DNA from: an uncultured Carnobacterium sp.
GTDB lineage: Bacteria > Bacillota > Bacilli > Lactobacillales > Aerococcaceae
NCBI GenBank assembly: GCA_937967765.1
Contig: CALCML010000059.1
Location: forward strand, 1-11,590
Direction of reading: 5' to 3'
DNA: 11,590 nt
Shown here in pieces: positions 5,336-11,590 of this stretch (its first letter is position 1; the number at the start of each line of letters is the position of its first letter). Under the pieces are notes generated by a model that did not search any database, was not told where the DNA came from, and saw only the letters and a program-made list of their open reading frames with translations. Made by a program: the position numbers and the translations under genes.

Positions 5336-5623
5336 TTGGGTCTGACTGATCCGAATATTATATTTTCTTGTACAAAAAACGAGCTCGACGCAATTCGCGA
5401 GGGCCTTTATTATCGAGCAATCGAAGAACGGGAAAATCTCGTCGAGCTTGCTTTTAATCTTCGCTATACGTTGAACGCTAAAAAAGCGGACTTTGGCAAG
5501 TTGAGCAAGAAAAAGGATCGCGAGAAAGTGCGTCGTCTATTTAGACAACGCGAAGAGCGCGAAAGCTCTCAAGGTATGCTCGAGAAGATCGAGCGTCTTA
5601 ATGAACATTTCAGAAATAGATAG
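5336..5623 (+). CDS. Second tail assembly chaperone ORF (gpT-like, -1 frame)
   Basis: From a possible TTG at 5336 this frame encodes 95 residues, rich in Lys, Arg and Glu (LVELAFNLRYTLNAKKADFG in the middle, RRLFRQREERESS near the end). It is helical and has no membrane span. Protein-like sequence continues upstream of the TTG (NWALEKRNLLIECARLG, 5291-5341), so the true product probably starts earlier. There is no ATG or GTG with a Shine-Dalgarno site in this frame near the beginning. The frame is -1 relative to the chaperone gene and overlaps it back to 5063. This is the classic arrangement for a T domain made only as a G-T frameshift fusion, which recruits tail tube subunits to the tape measure. 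Re-initiation at TTG after the TAA at 5319-5321 is the alternative. Confidence 0.72.
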   Translation: MGLTDPNIIFSCTKNELDAIREGLYYRAIEERENLVELAFNLRYTLNAKKADFGKLSKKKDREKVRRLFRQREERESSQGMLEKIERLNEHFRNR

Positions 5624-5638
5624 ATAGGAGGTGGGGCG

Positions 5639-8600
5639 ATGGCGTTTGACGGATCAATAGAAGCGATTATCGGCGCGGATTTAACCGGCTATGAAAAAGC
5701 AATGAGCGACGTCGTGAATTCGACGCGTAAAGCATTTCAAAACGCGGCGCAAGAGGCGTCAAAAAGCGCTAATCAGATGATTCGTGAAGTCGGTCAGCTT
5801 ATGAACCGGCTCGCAAACAGTAACCAGAATATCGGATCCAAGATCGGCCAAGGTTTGACCGGCGGATTTAAAATCGCCCTCGGAGAGCTACAGCGTATCT
5901 CTTCTAACATCGGCGCAAAATTACCTGACCCCATACGGAAAGCATTTACTCGCGTTTCGGCTGATATTAAATCAGTTTTAGGCGCGATGAAAAATGACGT
6001 TGCTTCCCTCGGGTCCAGCATTAACTCGAAGATCAAAAAAGCGTTTGATTTTGATATTTCAAGCGCGATTAAATCGCCAAAGAGCGCGTTTGCTGAAATG
6101 GCAAACAGCGTCGACTCGATGGCAAGCCGTATCAGCTCCAAAGTCCACGCTATCGGCTCGGTATTTACTAATTCGGCAAACAATATGTCCGGATCGTATA
6201 AGACGGCCTTTGGTGCGATTGGGGACTCTATGGCACGGCTCGAAGCTCGGATCCAGTCAACGGCTGGGAATATTACGAGCGCACTTGGCCAAAAAGTCTT
6301 GAATCCGATTAATTCGTCGTGGTCTAGTATGTTTTCCAACTTAACCAGCAAGGCTAACAGCTTCGCGGAACGGGTTCGAAATTCGTTTGGCGGTCGAATC
6401 CTTTCTTCCGTCAATAATCTCGCGAGCAACGTAAGCGGTAAGCTCGGAAACGCCTTTCACACGACGGGCCAAAAGGCCGTTAGTGCATTAACTGGGATCG
6501 TGAGTCATACGGACAGAGCGGCCAGCGCGTCAACAAACTTGCTCAAGCAGGTTTTAGGCGTGGCAGCCGCTTATAAACTCTTTGACCTTGGTAAACAAGC
6601 GATCAAGAGTACTGTTTCAAAGGCTGCTGAATTTGAAGCCAAAATGAGTAACATTAAGGCCGTGACGGGTGAGAGCGCGGAAACGATGAAGAAATTCAAC
6701 GACGCCGCTATCAAAGCCGGAGCAGATACAGCCTTCAGCGCAGCGGACGCCGCTGACGCAATTGGCGAGCTCGCAAAAGCTGGGGTTTCAACGAAGGATA
6801 TTCTCAACGGTGGACTTACAGCGTCCCTAAACTTGGCCACAGCGGGCGAGCTCGATCTGAAAGAAGCCGCTGAAATTACATCGACAGCCTTAAACGCGTT
6901 CAAGCGTGACGGTATGACAGCCACACAGGCAGCAAACCAACTTGCGGGAGCTGCTAACGCGTCAGCGACAGACGTCCATGAGCTGAAATATGGTCTCTCA
7001 ATGGTCGCTCCGGTCGCGTCTGGGCTTGGTCTATCGTTCCGCGATACCACGAACGCCCTCGCAGTATTCGCTCAAAACGGACTCAAGGGATCAGACGCCG
7101 GTACATCACTTAAAACTATGCTTATGAATCTGCAACCGCAAACCAAAGCACAGCGAAATATGATGATGGATCTCGGAATCGTGACCGAGGACGGCGCGAA
7201 CAAATTCTTCACGGCCGAAGGTAAAATCAAGTCATTCGCTGAAATTTCTCAAGTCTTGAAAGAACACTTGGGCGGATTGACTGACGCAGAAAAACAAATG
7301 GCCTTGAAGACTATGTTCGGTACCGACGCGGTGCGGGCCGCTACTATCGCGATGAACGAAGGGGCAGACGGCGCTAACAATATGCAAGCCGCCATCGACA
7401 AAGTAAGCGCGGCTCAAGTAGCGGCTGAAAAGCTGAACAACTTAAAAGGGGCTGTTGAGGCTTTAAGTGGTTCTTGGGAAACACTTCAGATCACAATAGG
7501 GACGGCAGTCTTACCAGTATTGACGACGCTCGTAAAATGGATTGATAAGCTAGTCGATAAAATTTCAAATTCTAAAGGTTTGCAGAATTTTCTCGATGCT
7601 CTAAACTCATTAAATCCGGCATTGAATCAATTCCTTAACGGAACTAAAATGAGCGACGAGCAAGCGAGCAAGTTTAAAGGGACCATGGAGGCCCTTAAAC
7701 CGGCTGTAACTGGTCTTATTGGTGCGTTTGCCTTTGGCCCAGCGGTTCGCGGTTTAACTTCTCTTACGGGCGTTATGGGCACGGTCGCAAGTAAAACAAT
7801 GGCCCTCGGATCGGTCGCCTCAAGTGCATTTAGCACGGCCGGCGGATTTATTTCGAGCTTCGTTGGTAAGATTGGAGGTATTCCGGGCGCACTTGGTGGA
7901 GCGGCTTCGCAAGGTCTATCAGTCCTTGGAATGATGACGACTGGGATCGCTTCCGTTATGGGAATTGCCCTCGCGTCAATCGGCCCAGCCGCTATTCTTG
8001 GCCTAGTCCTCGCTGGTCTTGGTCTGATTAACCAACAATTTGGGAAACAGATCGATCAGTTGATTACCACAGTAACGACTAAAGGGCCGATGATTATTCA
8101 AAACCTTGTAAATAGCATTACTAGTCAATTACCGAGCTTGATTGCTTCTGGTGCTGATCTAGTGGCCAAACTCGCACAAGGATTCGCGACAATGTTTCCG
8201 GTGATCGTTGACGCTGGTATCCAGTTAATCGGTAGCCTTGTTCAAGGTGTGGGCCAAAATGCAAGCTCTTTGATCTCGTCCGCGGTGACTGTTATCGGGA
8301 CCTTGGTCGATAGCTTACTTTCAGCATTACCACAGTTGCTATCAATCGGTATGCAGTTGCTTCTCAGCATTACACAAGGGATCTTGCAAAACTTGCCACA
8401 GATCCTTACGACCGCACAACAGATTGTAACTAACTTCGTGTCGAATTTACAATCACAATTCCCACAAATCCTCGAACAAGGGATTCAAATCTTGATGAAT
8501 GTCGTAAACGGTATTGTTCAAGCCTTACCAGCGATCATTGAGATGGGGACACAAGTCATTATCGGCTTTATGCAAACGATCTTGTCGAACTTGCCAACGA

Positions 8601-10339
8601 TCTTACAAGGCGGTATTCAATTAATCGTAAGCCTCGTTCAAGGGATCATTAGTTCGTTGCCACAGATCGTACAAAGCGCAGTTCAGATCATCGGTCAGAT
8701 GATTCGTGGGCTTGCTCAAGCCTTGCCACAACTAATTATGGCAGGGGCTCAGTTGGTCGTACAGCTCGCACTTGCGATCATTAAGGGCTTGCCAAATATC
8801 GTTACAGCCGCTTGGGAGATTATTAAGGGGTTCGGCGAAGCCTTACTTAATTTCGTACCAGAGGCCTTGAAAGCCGTCGCGGACGCTATCGGTAACTTCT
8901 TTGGTGGTATCTGGGACTGGATCACAGGTAAGTCAGACGAAGGCGGGAAGAAAACCGAAGAATCGATCAATAACACAGCGGAACATATTAAGACGAAGAG
9001 CTCGGAAACAACAACACAATTAAGTACCGACGCTTCAACCGCTAGTACCAATGTATCGACTTCTTACGATCAGATGAGCACAAACACGATCGCGTCAACG
9101 TCAAATATGAGTCTTGGCGTCACGGCTAACATGTCCCAAATGGCCACAAACGCGATGGACAGCACCACTCAGTTGCAACAAACCGCCTCAACGAATTTCG
9201 GTCAGTTAAACGCTGACGGGACTATGAATATGCAACAGCTTGCTGCAAATGCGGACGCGTCATTTAATCAGATGAACGCAAACGCACTTGCTCAAACTGG
9301 ACAGATGAATACAGGCGTAACGAGCAACATCGGCCAGTTGAACGCGAACGCAAGTAACGAGCTGAATCAACTCTTTAATAATGCGAACGCGAGCACGACG
9401 GGAGTCAATGCGGCTGCAACCACTAACGCGCAACAAGCAAGCGCGAATGTTGTAAGCAACTTCCAACAAATGCAAACGGGAGCAACGAGCGCTACAAATG
9501 CGATGGCTATTAGTGCTCAGACAGATTTTGGTAAGATGGCCCAACAAGCGGAGCAATCAAGCTCTAAAATGTCACAAGCTATCACGACGAATTATCAAAA
9601 TATGCAAAAGACTGTCACAAGCGCGATGAACGCGACAGCTCAAGCAGTCCAAGCCGGCCTCAATAAGATCTCACAAGTGAGCTCTTCGGCTGGTAAGCAG
9701 TTGGAAAGCGCGTTTAAGTCAACGTTCCAAAACGTAACAAATAGCGCTAAAAGCGGTATGCAAGCATTTACTAGTACCATGCAATCAAGCATGACTCAAG
9801 CGGTATCTCTTGCTAGTTCGGCTTGTGCTCAGATTTCGGCTTCGTTTGGCTTGCTTCCGGCAATGCTTCAAATGGTCGGATTTAACGCGGGCATTGGTCT
9901 ATATAATGGACTTGCTTCGATGGCTGGTTCGCTCTATGATCTCGCTTATAGTATTGCTTCAAATATCGCTAATATTATGCGTTCAGCGCTTGATATTCAT
10001 TCGCCGTCCCGCGTTACGAAAAAGATCGGTAGCTTCACGGGTGAAGGTATGTTTCTTGGTATGCGTGACTGGGTATCAGATATCAATGATATGGCTCGTC
10101 AGTACGCCCAAGCGATCACAGATCAAGACTATCAGACTAATAGCGTATTGACCACAAGCGCGAGCGTGACAAGCTCGGGTGTTCGTTCGTCTCTTGAGGA
10201 CTTGAGCGACGAAGTCAAGAACTCGCAACTTGCGAACCAAAAATTTGAAGTACATAACGAGATTGTGGGAGACAAGATCTATACCACAATCAAGGAGAAA
10301 GACGCGCGAGAAAAGGCGCTAGACGCTTATTTCGCGTAA
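5639..10339 (+). CDS. Tail tape measure protein, TP901 core family
   Basis: At 1566 residues this is the largest gene. It sets tail length, fills the tube lumen and is expelled into the host on infection. Parts in order: a helical N-terminal region (1-320; start MAFDGSIEAIIGADLTGYEK) and the TP901-type core domain (about 330-640; FEAKMSNIKAVTGES, FSAADAADAIGELAKAG, FAQNGLKGSDAGTSLKTML, SGSWETLQITIG). Next come strongly hydrophobic segments (about 764-804) and eleven 22-residue repeats (831-1072). Then there are 27 hendecads (1107-1403) and a C-terminal part with the conserved ALDIHSPSRVTKKIGSFTGE motif. I see no lysozyme, M23 or NlpC/P60 domain. At roughly 0.15 nm per residue the tail would be near 235 nm; TP901-1-like ratios give about 200 nm. 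AGGAGGTGG lies just before ATG 5639. Confidence 0.95.
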   Translation: MAFDGSIEAIIGADLTGYEKAMSDVVNSTRKAFQNAAQEASKSANQMIREVGQLMNRLANSNQNIGSKIGQGLTGGFKIALGELQRISSNIGAKLPDPIRKAFTRVSADIKSVLGAMKNDVASLGSSINSKIKKAFDFDISSAIKSPKSAFAEMANSVDSMASRISSKVHAIGSVFTNSANNMSGSYKTAFGAIGDSMARLEARIQSTAGNITSALGQKVLNPINSSWSSMFSNLTSKANSFAERVRNSFGGRILSSVNNLASNVSGKLGNAFHTTGQKAVSALTGIVSHTDRAASASTNLLKQVLGVAAAYKLFDLGKQAIKSTVSKAAEFEAKMSNIKAVTGESAETMKKFNDAAIKAGADTAFSAADAADAIGELAKAGVSTKDILNGGLTASLNLATAGELDLKEAAEITSTALNAFKRDGMTATQAANQLAGAANASATDVHELKYGLSMVAPVASGLGLSFRDTTNALAVFAQNGLKGSDAGTSLKTMLMNLQPQTKAQRNMMMDLGIVTEDGANKFFTAEGKIKSFAEISQVLKEHLGGLTDAEKQMALKTMFGTDAVRAATIAMNEGADGANNMQAAIDKVSAAQVAAEKLNNLKGAVEALSGSWETLQITIGTAVLPVLTTLVKWIDKLVDKISNSKGLQNFLDALNSLNPALNQFLNGTKMSDEQASKFKGTMEALKPAVTGLIGAFAFGPAVRGLTSLTGVMGTVASKTMALGSVASSAFSTAGGFISSFVGKIGGIPGALGGAASQGLSVLGMMTTGIASVMGIALASIGPAAILGLVLAGLGLINQQFGKQIDQLITTVTTKGPMIIQNLVNSITSQLPSLIASGADLVAKLAQGFATMFPVIVDAGIQLIGSLVQGVGQNASSLISSAVTVIGTLVDSLLSALPQLLSIGMQLLLSITQGILQNLPQILTTAQQIVTNFVSNLQSQFPQILEQGIQILMNVVNGIVQALPAIIEMGTQVIIGFMQTILSNLPTILQGGIQLIVSLVQGIISSLPQIVQSAVQIIGQMIRGLAQALPQLIMAGAQLVVQLALAIIKGLPNIVTAAWEIIKGFGEALLNFVPEALKAVADAIGNFFGGIWDWITGKSDEGGKKTEESINNTAEHIKTKSSETTTQLSTDASTASTNVSTSYDQMSTNTIASTSNMSLGVTANMSQMATNAMDSTTQLQQTASTNFGQLNADGTMNMQQLAANADASFNQMNANALAQTGQMNTGVTSNIGQLNANASNELNQLFNNANASTTGVNAAATTNAQQASANVVSNFQQMQTGATSATNAMAISAQTDFGKMAQQAEQSSSKMSQAITTNYQNMQKTVTSAMNATAQAVQAGLNKISQVSSSAGKQLESAFKSTFQNVTNSAKSGMQAFTSTMQSSMTQAVSLASSACAQISASFGLLPAMLQMVGFNAGIGLYNGLASMAGSLYDLAYSIASNIANIMRSALDIHSPSRVTKKIGSFTGEGMFLGMRDWVSDINDMARQYAQAITDQDYQTNSVLTTSASVTSSGVRSSLEDLSDEVKNSQLANQKFEVHNEIVGDKIYTTIKEKDAREKALDAYFA
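8129..8854 (+). repeat. Eleven tandem 66-bp units (22-residue repeats) in tape measure gene
   Basis: Residues 831-1072 divide exactly into eleven units of 22 residues with no insertion. Most units begin LPQI/FPQI-like (LP, FP) and continue with a GIQLL-type block at about positions 8-12 and a VQGI-type block at about 15-18. Examples of unit starts are LPQLLSIGMQLLL, FPQILEQGIQILM, LPTILQGGIQLIV and LPQIVQSAVQIIG. Only the third unit (ASSLISS) lacks the Pro. The units are hydrophobic and amphipathic. The DNA copies are diverged but recognisable. Confidence 0.88.
8957..9847 (+). repeat. 27 tandem 33-bp units (11-residue hendecads) in tape measure gene
   Basis: Residues 1107-1403 split into 27 units of exactly 11 residues with no break in phase. 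Examples are STNFGQLNADG, TMNMQQLAANA, DASFNQMNANA, TSNIGQLNANA, VSNFQQMQTGA and QTDFGKMAQQA. Position 4 tends to F/M/I/L/Y, position 7 to L/M/V and position 11 to A/V, with Asn, Ser, Thr and Gln elsewhere. An 11-residue period is three turns of alpha-helix, so this is a long helical hendecad rod. Confidence 0.9.
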
Positions 10340-10349
10340 AGGGGGAACG

Positions 10350-11213
10350 ATGGACTTATTAATTGAAAAGGACGGCCAAAGCCAGAAATTATCTGGTCTT
10401 GGTCTTTACAATATCACGGTCGATGATTCGTCCCCGGCCGTGGAATTATCAAGGCGTACCGTAAAGGGGCGCAATGGTTATATTTTCGACGGCTTGACTT
10501 ATACCGAAAAGAAAATCTCAGTCACAGCAAGACTTTCAGCGGGGTCAATGGAGCACTTTTTAAATTTAAAAGATGAATTGACTCGCTGGGTCTTGGGTGA
10601 TGATAGCTTTTATATCACGAAATTGTACCAAAACGTAAATAATATTTACGACTTCCAGACGCCGGGGCAAACGACGGGAGACCTTAATCTTGCCCAGTTG
10701 CCACATGCTAATTGGAAATATCGTTATAACGTTGTGGGCGATGGTCAAATCGAGTTTGATTTTATCGGCAATTCTGAAGCTGGGATCAAGTACAATGTTT
10801 CGTTTTCGTTCGTGACGGCTACACTTCCGTATGGAGAGACGATTCCGAGGGATCTAGTGCTCACGGCGAACAGCTTTCCATACAACGGCACGGCTCCACT
10901 TAGCCAGTTAGAAGTCCCGTTTGTCGTGGAATTGACCGCAAACGCTGATAATACCAGCTTTTTTGTCGAAATTGACGGCCGTCGGTTTACTTACCAACAC
11001 ACTGAAACGCCTTTGAGATCTGGGCAAAAGCTCCTTTTAAAAGGGGTTGAGACAGCGATCTATCAAGGACCGACCACGCAAGATCTAAACGTCAACAACC
11101 GGACGAATTATGAATATTTCGTTATTAGGCCAAAGCCTAACCGGTCAGTCAATTGGTTTACAAATTTCAAGGGGACTGTCAAGATCCTCGGTTTCAAAGA
11201 GCTATATCGCTAG
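10350..11213 (+). CDS. dit: Distal tail protein (Dit; Sipho_tail family)
   Basis: This 287-residue protein opens with MDLLIEKDGQSQKLSGLGLY and carries RRTVKGRNGYIFDGLTYTEK (about 35-54), KKISVTARL and LKDELTRWVLGD. These are the features of the N-terminal belt domain of SPP1 gp19.1/TP901-1 Dit proteins. The C-terminal half (about 160-287) is beta-rich (PFVVELTANADNTSFFVEID, then WFTNFKGTVKILGFKELYR), as expected of a galectin-like domain. Dit forms the hexameric hub at the tail tip that connects the tube to the adhesion apparatus. It follows the tape measure by 10 bases, with AAAGGGGG before ATG 10350. No extra carbohydrate-binding insertion is evident, since the length is close to the family's usual 230-300. 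Confidence 0.88.
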   Translation: MDLLIEKDGQSQKLSGLGLYNITVDDSSPAVELSRRTVKGRNGYIFDGLTYTEKKISVTARLSAGSMEHFLNLKDELTRWVLGDDSFYITKLYQNVNNIYDFQTPGQTTGDLNLAQLPHANWKYRYNVVGDGQIEFDFIGNSEAGIKYNVSFSFVTATLPYGETIPRDLVLTANSFPYNGTAPLSQLEVPFVVELTANADNTSFFVEIDGRRFTYQHTETPLRSGQKLLLKGVETAIYQGPTTQDLNVNNRTNYEYFVIRPKPNRSVNWFTNFKGTVKILGFKELYR

Positions 11214-11215
11214 AG

Positions 11216-11224
11216 AGGAGGTGG
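11216..11224 (+). promoter_or_regulatory. Ribosome-binding site deciding a TTG start at 11229
   Basis: AGGAGG (11216-11221, extended to AGGAGGTGG) sits 7 bases before TTG 11229. The next in-frame ATG is at codon 18 (11280) and has no such site. This fixes the start of the tail-tip gene on TTG. Confidence 0.75.
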
Positions 11225-11228
11225 ATCA

Positions 11229-11590
11229 TTGATTACTTTTTACGACGAGAAAGGCAACGGATACGGAGCCCAAGTCGAGATGAAAACTAAAAACGCTGTA
11301 AATGGCGAGCGATCGATTTCGGGAACGATTGTATCTAATACGCAGGTCCTTTCGCGTTTAGATCGTGGGTGGAGCTTTACCTTCGACGGCGAGCTCTATA
11401 AGATCATTTACGCGAAGCCAAAAGACGAAGGCAAAAACATTTCGCTATCGTTTGACGCGGTCCACCAGTTCTTTTACGATTTCGAGCACTCGAACTGTTA
11501 TAAAGAGTTTAACGGTTCAAATCGTTTTGAAGTGTATATCGAGGCGATATTTAAAGATAGCGGGTATCGGTATGTGATCGAGGCACAAGC
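11229..11590 (+). CDS. tal: Tail-tip / tail-associated protein (Tal), N-terminal part
   Basis: The frame from TTG 11229 is open to the right edge (120 codons seen). The product begins MITFYDEKGNGYGAQVEM and continues with SISGTIVSNTQVLSRLDRGW, YKIIYAKPKDEGKNISLSFD and VHQFFYDF. These features resemble the N-terminal domain of the Tal/prophage tail endopeptidase family (gp21/gp27-like hub), which sits under Dit. The gene after Dit in this gene order is normally this protein. The diagnostic C-terminal part (endopeptidase, lytic or receptor-binding domain) lies outside the window, so its enzymatic or binding ability cannot be judged. The next in-frame ATG is at codon 18; I keep TTG because of the strong site and the family-like N-terminus. 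Confidence 0.78.
   Translation, partial: MITFYDEKGNGYGAQVEMKTKNAVNGERSISGTIVSNTQVLSRLDRGWSFTFDGELYKIIYAKPKDEGKNISLSFDAVHQFFYDFEHSNCYKEFNGSNRFEVYIEAIFKDSGYRYVIEAQ

Noticed and set aside
5794..6429. Long minus-strand open frame (211 codons)
   Set aside because: It lies antisense to the tape measure gene, has no ribosome-binding context, and its open frame follows from the codon composition of the sense gene.
6571..7050. Minus-strand open frame (159 codons)
   Set aside because: It is a shadow of the tape measure core domain. The sense strand has clear family motifs and the antisense product is Ala/Ser-rich without any pattern.
1..11590. Search for a hidden defence, retron, CRISPR or cargo system
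   Set aside because: Every gene of useful size fits the standard head-neck-tail order, spacing is tight, and no reverse transcriptase, nuclease, toxin or repeat-spacer pattern is present.

Overview
This window is the structural (late) module of a tailed phage or prophage with a long non-contractile tail (siphovirus), read entirely on the + strand. The host is most likely a low-GC Gram-positive bacterium. Most starts carry near-perfect AGGAGGTGATC-type Shine-Dalgarno sites, GTG and TTG starts occur behind strong sites, and the protein set follows the SPP1/TP901-1/HK97-type plan common in Streptococcus and Lactococcus phages. Streptococcus is my best guess, but only a guess. No integrase, lysis, replication or tRNA genes are visible, so a free phage cannot be told from an integrated prophage.

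Head region (1-2794): the C-terminal end of the portal protein (1-105) overlaps a MuF/SPP1 gp7-type minor head protein (77-1012). Next come a 48-residue single-span membrane protein with a GTG start (1005-1151) and a 148-bp gap (1152-1299). The gap holds an excellent ribosome-binding site, a possible 28-codon ORF, a TTGACA promoter-like box and a hairpin. The scaffold (1300-1893) and major capsid protein (1910-2794) follow.

Neck region (2812-4179): four small genes in the standard order are head-tail adaptor, head closure (stopper), HK97 gp10-like tail completion protein and tail terminator. They are tightly packed, and one pair overlaps as ATGA.

Tail region (4196-11590): the TP901-1-type tail tube gene ends in a strong intrinsic terminator (4784-4824). 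The tail assembly chaperone (4845-5321) follows, then a second chaperone ORF in the -1 frame (to 5623) with no convincing start of its own. A canonical T TTT TTC slippery heptamer lies at 5162-5168, so a G/GT-type programmed -1 frameshift is likely. The 1566-residue tape measure protein (5639-10339) contains eleven tandem 22-residue repeats, then 27 uninterrupted 11-residue repeats. The distal tail protein Dit (10350-11213) and the start of a Tal-type tail-tip protein (TTG start, runs off the window) close the window.

The genes act in assembly order. Portal, minor head protein, scaffold and capsid make the prohead. Adaptor and stopper close the DNA-filled head. Chaperones, tape measure, tube and terminator build the tail on a Dit/Tal tip. 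I see no accessory defence or cargo system. The least explained points are the chaperone frameshift, the 1152-1299 gap, the small membrane protein and the repeat architecture of the tape measure. Family names come from reading the protein sequences, without a database search.
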